NCBI GenBank assembly: GCA_030123625.1
Contig: CP126121.1
Span: 4,318,179 to 4,382,178 of the forward strand
Reading direction: 5' to 3'
DNA: 64,000 nt
From: Nitrospira sp.
GTDB taxonomy: Bacteria; Nitrospirota; Nitrospiria; Nitrospirales; Nitrospiraceae
Below are positions 61,335 to 64,000 of this stretch, piece by piece; the first letter of the stretch is position 1, and the number at the start of each line of letters is the position of its first letter. Below the pieces are notes generated by a model. It searched no databases. It was given only the letters and a program-made list of their open reading frames with translations, and had not been told where the DNA came from. The position numbers and the translations under genes were made by a program.

Positions 61335-62510
61335 ATGGATGTCCGAAGCCTCCTCAAAGTCATGGTGGACCGAGAAGCATCGGACTTGTATTTGACCGTC
61401 GACGCCTCTCCGATCTACCGCATCCATGGCGCCACTCAGCCGACCGACGCTCCTCCGTTCACCAACGAGCAGCTCGAAGCACTGGCGTTAGCCTTGATGC
61501 GCGGTCAACAGCGGAGTGAATTCGAAGAAAAAATGGAGATGAATCTGGCGCTCTACTACAAGGAACTCGGTCGGTTCCGCGTCAACATCTTCAGGCAAAA
61601 GGGCAATGTGGGATTGGTCTTCCGCCACATCAAAGCGGACATTCAGACCGTTGAGCAGTTGCAACTTCCCCCGATCATCAAAGATATCGCAATGACCAAA
61701 CGCGGCCTCGTGCTGGTGGTGGGAGCGACCGGCTCGGGGAAGTCGACATCGTTGGCGGCCATGATCGACCATCGCAATACCATCCACCAAGGCCATATCA
61801 TTACCGTGGAAGATCCGATCGAGTTCGTTCATCAGCACAAAAAATCGATCATCACACAGCGCGAAGTCGGATTCGATACCCTGACCTTCCAAAACGCGCT
61901 GAAGAATACGCTCCGCCAAGCTCCTGACGTGATTCTGATCGGTGAGGTGCGCGATACGGAGACCATGGAAGCGGCGATTACCTTTGCCGAGACCGGTCAC
62001 CTGTGCATCGGAACGCTGCACTCCAACAACGCAAACCAGGCGATCGAACGCATCATGAACTTCTTCCCCGTCGAGCGCCATGCTCAGATTTATTTACAGT
62101 TGTCCTTGAATCTGCGGGCGATCATCTCACAACGATTGATTCCGTCTGTCGACGGCAAACGCGTTCCGGCCTTGGAAATCATGCTGGATACGCCGCGCAT
62201 CAAGGACCTGATCAAAAAAGCGGAGGTCGATACGTTGAAAGAAGCGATGGAACAGGGCCTGGACGAAGGCTGCCAAACATTCGATCATGTATTGTTTCAA
62301 TTATACAAAGCGAACAAGATCTCGTTGGAACAAGCCCTCATCAATGCCGATAGCGCGAATAATCTTCGCCTAAAAATCAAACTTGAAGGGCTCAAAGGCG
62401 ACGAGGCCGTGAACGCCTTGCTCGATAAGCAGATGGGAGGGAGCGGCACTGATGCCTTTAAAATTCAAGGGAACTCTTCCGGAAACGTGACTCCGCTTCG
62501 AAAACGATAA
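61335..62510 (+). CDS. pilU: PilT-dependent retraction ATPase PilU
   Basis: A 391-residue PilT paralogue with Walker A GATGSGKSTSLAAMID, the Asp box ITVEDPIEFVHQHKK, Walker B DVILIGEVRDTETMEAAI, and the longer C-terminal tail that separates PilU from PilT. It assists PilT. A GTG one codon upstream is an alternative start; 61335 gives the family's usual beginning (MDVRSLLKVMVDREASDLYL). Confidence 0.93.
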   Translation: MDVRSLLKVMVDREASDLYLTVDASPIYRIHGATQPTDAPPFTNEQLEALALALMRGQQRSEFEEKMEMNLALYYKELGRFRVNIFRQKGNVGLVFRHIKADIQTVEQLQLPPIIKDIAMTKRGLVLVVGATGSGKSTSLAAMIDHRNTIHQGHIITVEDPIEFVHQHKKSIITQREVGFDTLTFQNALKNTLRQAPDVILIGEVRDTETMEAAITFAETGHLCIGTLHSNNANQAIERIMNFFPVERHAQIYLQLSLNLRAIISQRLIPSVDGKRVPALEIMLDTPRIKDLIKKAEVDTLKEAMEQGLDEGCQTFDHVLFQLYKANKISLEQALINADSANNLRLKIKLEGLKGDEAVNALLDKQMGGSGTDAFKIQGNSSGNVTPLRKR

Positions 62511-62527
62511 GCGTCCTCTCTTCTTTC

Positions 62528-63067
62528 TCAAGGGATCGCCCTCCCTGCCGTCTGACGCTCAAGATACGCCGCGATCTTTTCAAGAGCCAGTGCGCTCAGT
62601 TTGGATCCGTACCATGTCGGCATCGTCTGTGCCGGATATCCCTGCACCACAAATCGCTGAGGCTCCAATACTGATTCCACGATGTACTCGTGCACGGTCT
62701 TGGCTTCTCCCCGGTACTCCGGATCCTTGAGCCGCTGCACGCCGGTCGTACCGAGCACCAACGGAGGTCCTACGTGACCGGTCGCACCGGGAATCCCGGG
62801 AATCATGTGGCATACCGGGCACCCCGATCTGGTAAACATATCGACGAGCGATTCATCACCGGTGACCAATGGAATTTTTTCCGGCGTGAGAGCACCGGTG
62901 GTTGTTTCCTCTGTCCGAGGCCGAGACGAAGGGGGTTCTTGAAACGCCCAGACTACGGTCACTAAGACCACACTCACCGTCACCAGAACGGCGACTCGAT
63001 CCTGTGGCCGCGTCAGAGATTTCTGTTGTACGGAAGGAGGCGTCACCGAGCCGGAATCGATACTCAA
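62528..63067 (-). CDS. Membrane-anchored c-type cytochrome
   Basis: A roughly 179-residue protein with one membrane helix (VAVLVTVSVVLVTVVWAF) and a single haem-binding CPVCH; a later methionine in PAQTMPTWYG is the likely sixth ligand. It should carry electrons on the periplasmic side. The start is unclear: TTG at 63067 with GGA upstream fits, but the frame is open to 63109 and a GTG at 63046 is possible. It converges with pilU. No oxidase or other cytochrome gene is beside it. Confidence 0.8.
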   Translation of the reverse strand: MSIDSGSVTPPSVQQKSLTRPQDRVAVLVTVSVVLVTVVWAFQEPPSSRPRTEETTTGALTPEKIPLVTGDESLVDMFTRSGCPVCHMIPGIPGATGHVGPPLVLGTTGVQRLKDPEYRGEAKTVHEYIVESVLEPQRFVVQGYPAQTMPTWYGSKLSALALEKIAAYLERQTAGRAIP

Positions 63068-63377
63068 GGGGTATCCTGTGTTGCGTAGAAACTCACTTTC
63101 CTTGCACAAACTTCAAGAGCTGTTCAAGCCCGCCGGCTTCGATTTTTCCGTGAGGTGTGGATGTTGGAAGAAACGTAATTCGGGCGTCCTCCATAGCGGA
63201 GGATGTACCACAGATATCGGCAACAATCCAATGGATACTTACGGACTTTCCCGATCGAGCACGGCTCTACTTTGGAAGACAGGGGAGATCAAGCTTCTAA
63301 ACAGTCGCATGGTTCGGCGATTTTCGAGAGCTATGCAACGATCTGATTTTTGGTAAGATGTCGTCGGGAGTTCGCAC

Positions 63378-64000
63378 ATGCAAAAATTCATCGTTGGCCT
63401 GTTGATAACAGGGGTTTTATTCACCACCTATTGTATCCCGCACCAAGCTTCCGCAGAAATGTATGTGGCTGGATATGGAGGTGTGAACTTTGCCGATCGC
63501 ATCAACAGCATTGCAGGAACAGGCCCTCTGGCCGGCATTCCTGGTCCATTGGACGACTGGGACCTTCAAAACTCAATCACCTATGGCGGAAAAATTGGAT
63601 ATTTCCCTGGAAGCAGTTGGTACGGAATTGAAGGCGAAGTGTTTAACACAACGCCCCATAGGAAAAGCTTTAATGACGATCCGAGTACTCCGAACTTTGA
63701 CCCCGCGTCTGGCGTCCATTTTCGAGTGACGACTGTTGGGGCTAACTTTATTGCACGGTACCCTGGACGTACCTTTCAACCCTATGTCGGTGCTGGAATA
63801 GGCGCGGCGATTGCCCACATCGGAGATACTGCTACTGTGCGAAGCGATACGGATGTGGCTGCTGCGTGGAATGTATTGGCTGGTCTACGCGCATTCGTGA
63901 CGCCCCAAATCGCCGTTTTTGGAGAGTATAAGTACACAGGCGCGACGTTCAAATTTGATCAGGCATTCGGCGACTTAGGTGGCGTCAGCGGCAACTACAG
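63378..64000 (+). CDS. Outer-membrane beta-barrel protein, 3' end beyond the window
   Basis: About 207 codons run open to the window edge. A signal peptide (FIVGLLITGVLFTTYCIPHQ, cut near ASA) precedes MYVAGYGGVNFADRI and alternating strands such as TYGGKIGYFPGSSWYGIEGE and YPGRTFQPYVGAGIGAAIAH, the pattern of small OmpA-like or OMP_b-brl barrels. It would insert in the outer membrane. Substrate or role unknown. Confidence 0.75.
   Translation, partial: MQKFIVGLLITGVLFTTYCIPHQASAEMYVAGYGGVNFADRINSIAGTGPLAGIPGPLDDWDLQNSITYGGKIGYFPGSSWYGIEGEVFNTTPHRKSFNDDPSTPNFDPASGVHFRVTTVGANFIARYPGRTFQPYVGAGIGAAIAHIGDTATVRSDTDVAAAWNVLAGLRAFVTPQIAVFGEYKYTGATFKFDQAFGDLGGVSGNY

Overview
The window reads as a chromosome segment of a Nitrospira-like bacterium (phylum Nitrospirota). 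This is inferred from gene content and moderately GC-rich coding style; no rRNA or tRNA gene was seen to confirm it. Most of the segment is ordinary core genome interrupted by short accessory patches.

Layout. 1-844: start of an unidentified minus-strand gene and a ferritin-like protein. 774-5260: accA and dnaE. 5261-7590: an accessory patch with a C39-peptidase-like protein lacking its cysteine, an intact ParE-type toxin/antitoxin pair, and decayed toxin-antitoxin genes. 7768-13844: two paralogous coiled-coil proteins built from 101-residue repeats (three copies and six copies), each behind a BON/OmpA-type gene; the second OmpA-type gene is reduced to a remnant. 14030-17659: HdeD-like membrane protein, NUDIX hydrolase, OsmC-like protein, HAD phosphatase, SDR oxidoreductase. 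17642-24927: a complete narGHJI respiratory nitrate reductase operon that looks inserted: it ends in a cut-off oxidoreductase gene and is bracketed by two copies of the SDR gene 3' end. 25090-31791: RsbRD-like protein, purH, purD, lipoprotein, FmdB-type protein, aspartate aminotransferase, coaD. 31788-42769: rsmD, a 57-residue zinc-ribbon protein, radC, an EF-G paralogue, htrA, a TrkA-C protein, a TtuA-type tRNA thiolase, a DnaJ-type chaperone, a Spy/CpxP-like protein and ilvD. 42771-48723: a second accessory patch with frameshifted HicB and DUF433 genes, a DUF559 nuclease between REP-like repeats, an ABC exporter split by a 214-bp TIR element, type IV pilin pilA, and an intact DUF433/DUF5615 pair. 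48811-63067: TPR lipoprotein, an apparent operon of aminotransferase-serA-hisZ-dnaB, mltD, a membrane TPR protein, bioF, pilT-pilU and a membrane-anchored cytochrome c. 63378 to the end: 5' part of an outer-membrane beta-barrel gene.

How the genes connect. The core loci cover DNA replication (dnaE, dnaB), fatty acid (accA), purine (purH, purD), serine and histidine (serA, aminotransferase, hisZ), branched-chain amino acid (ilvD), CoA (coaD) and biotin (bioF) synthesis, and type IV pili (pilA, pilT, pilU). The most interesting structure is a repeated insertion pattern. The nar operon and the DUF433/DUF5615 pair each lie beside a diverged second copy of the 3' end of a neighbouring core gene (SDR and TPR gene respectively), which suggests acquisition by homologous exchange with related DNA. 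The other notable locus is the duplicated OmpA/coiled-coil module, whose paralogues differ in repeat number and membrane anchoring and share an upstream palindrome.
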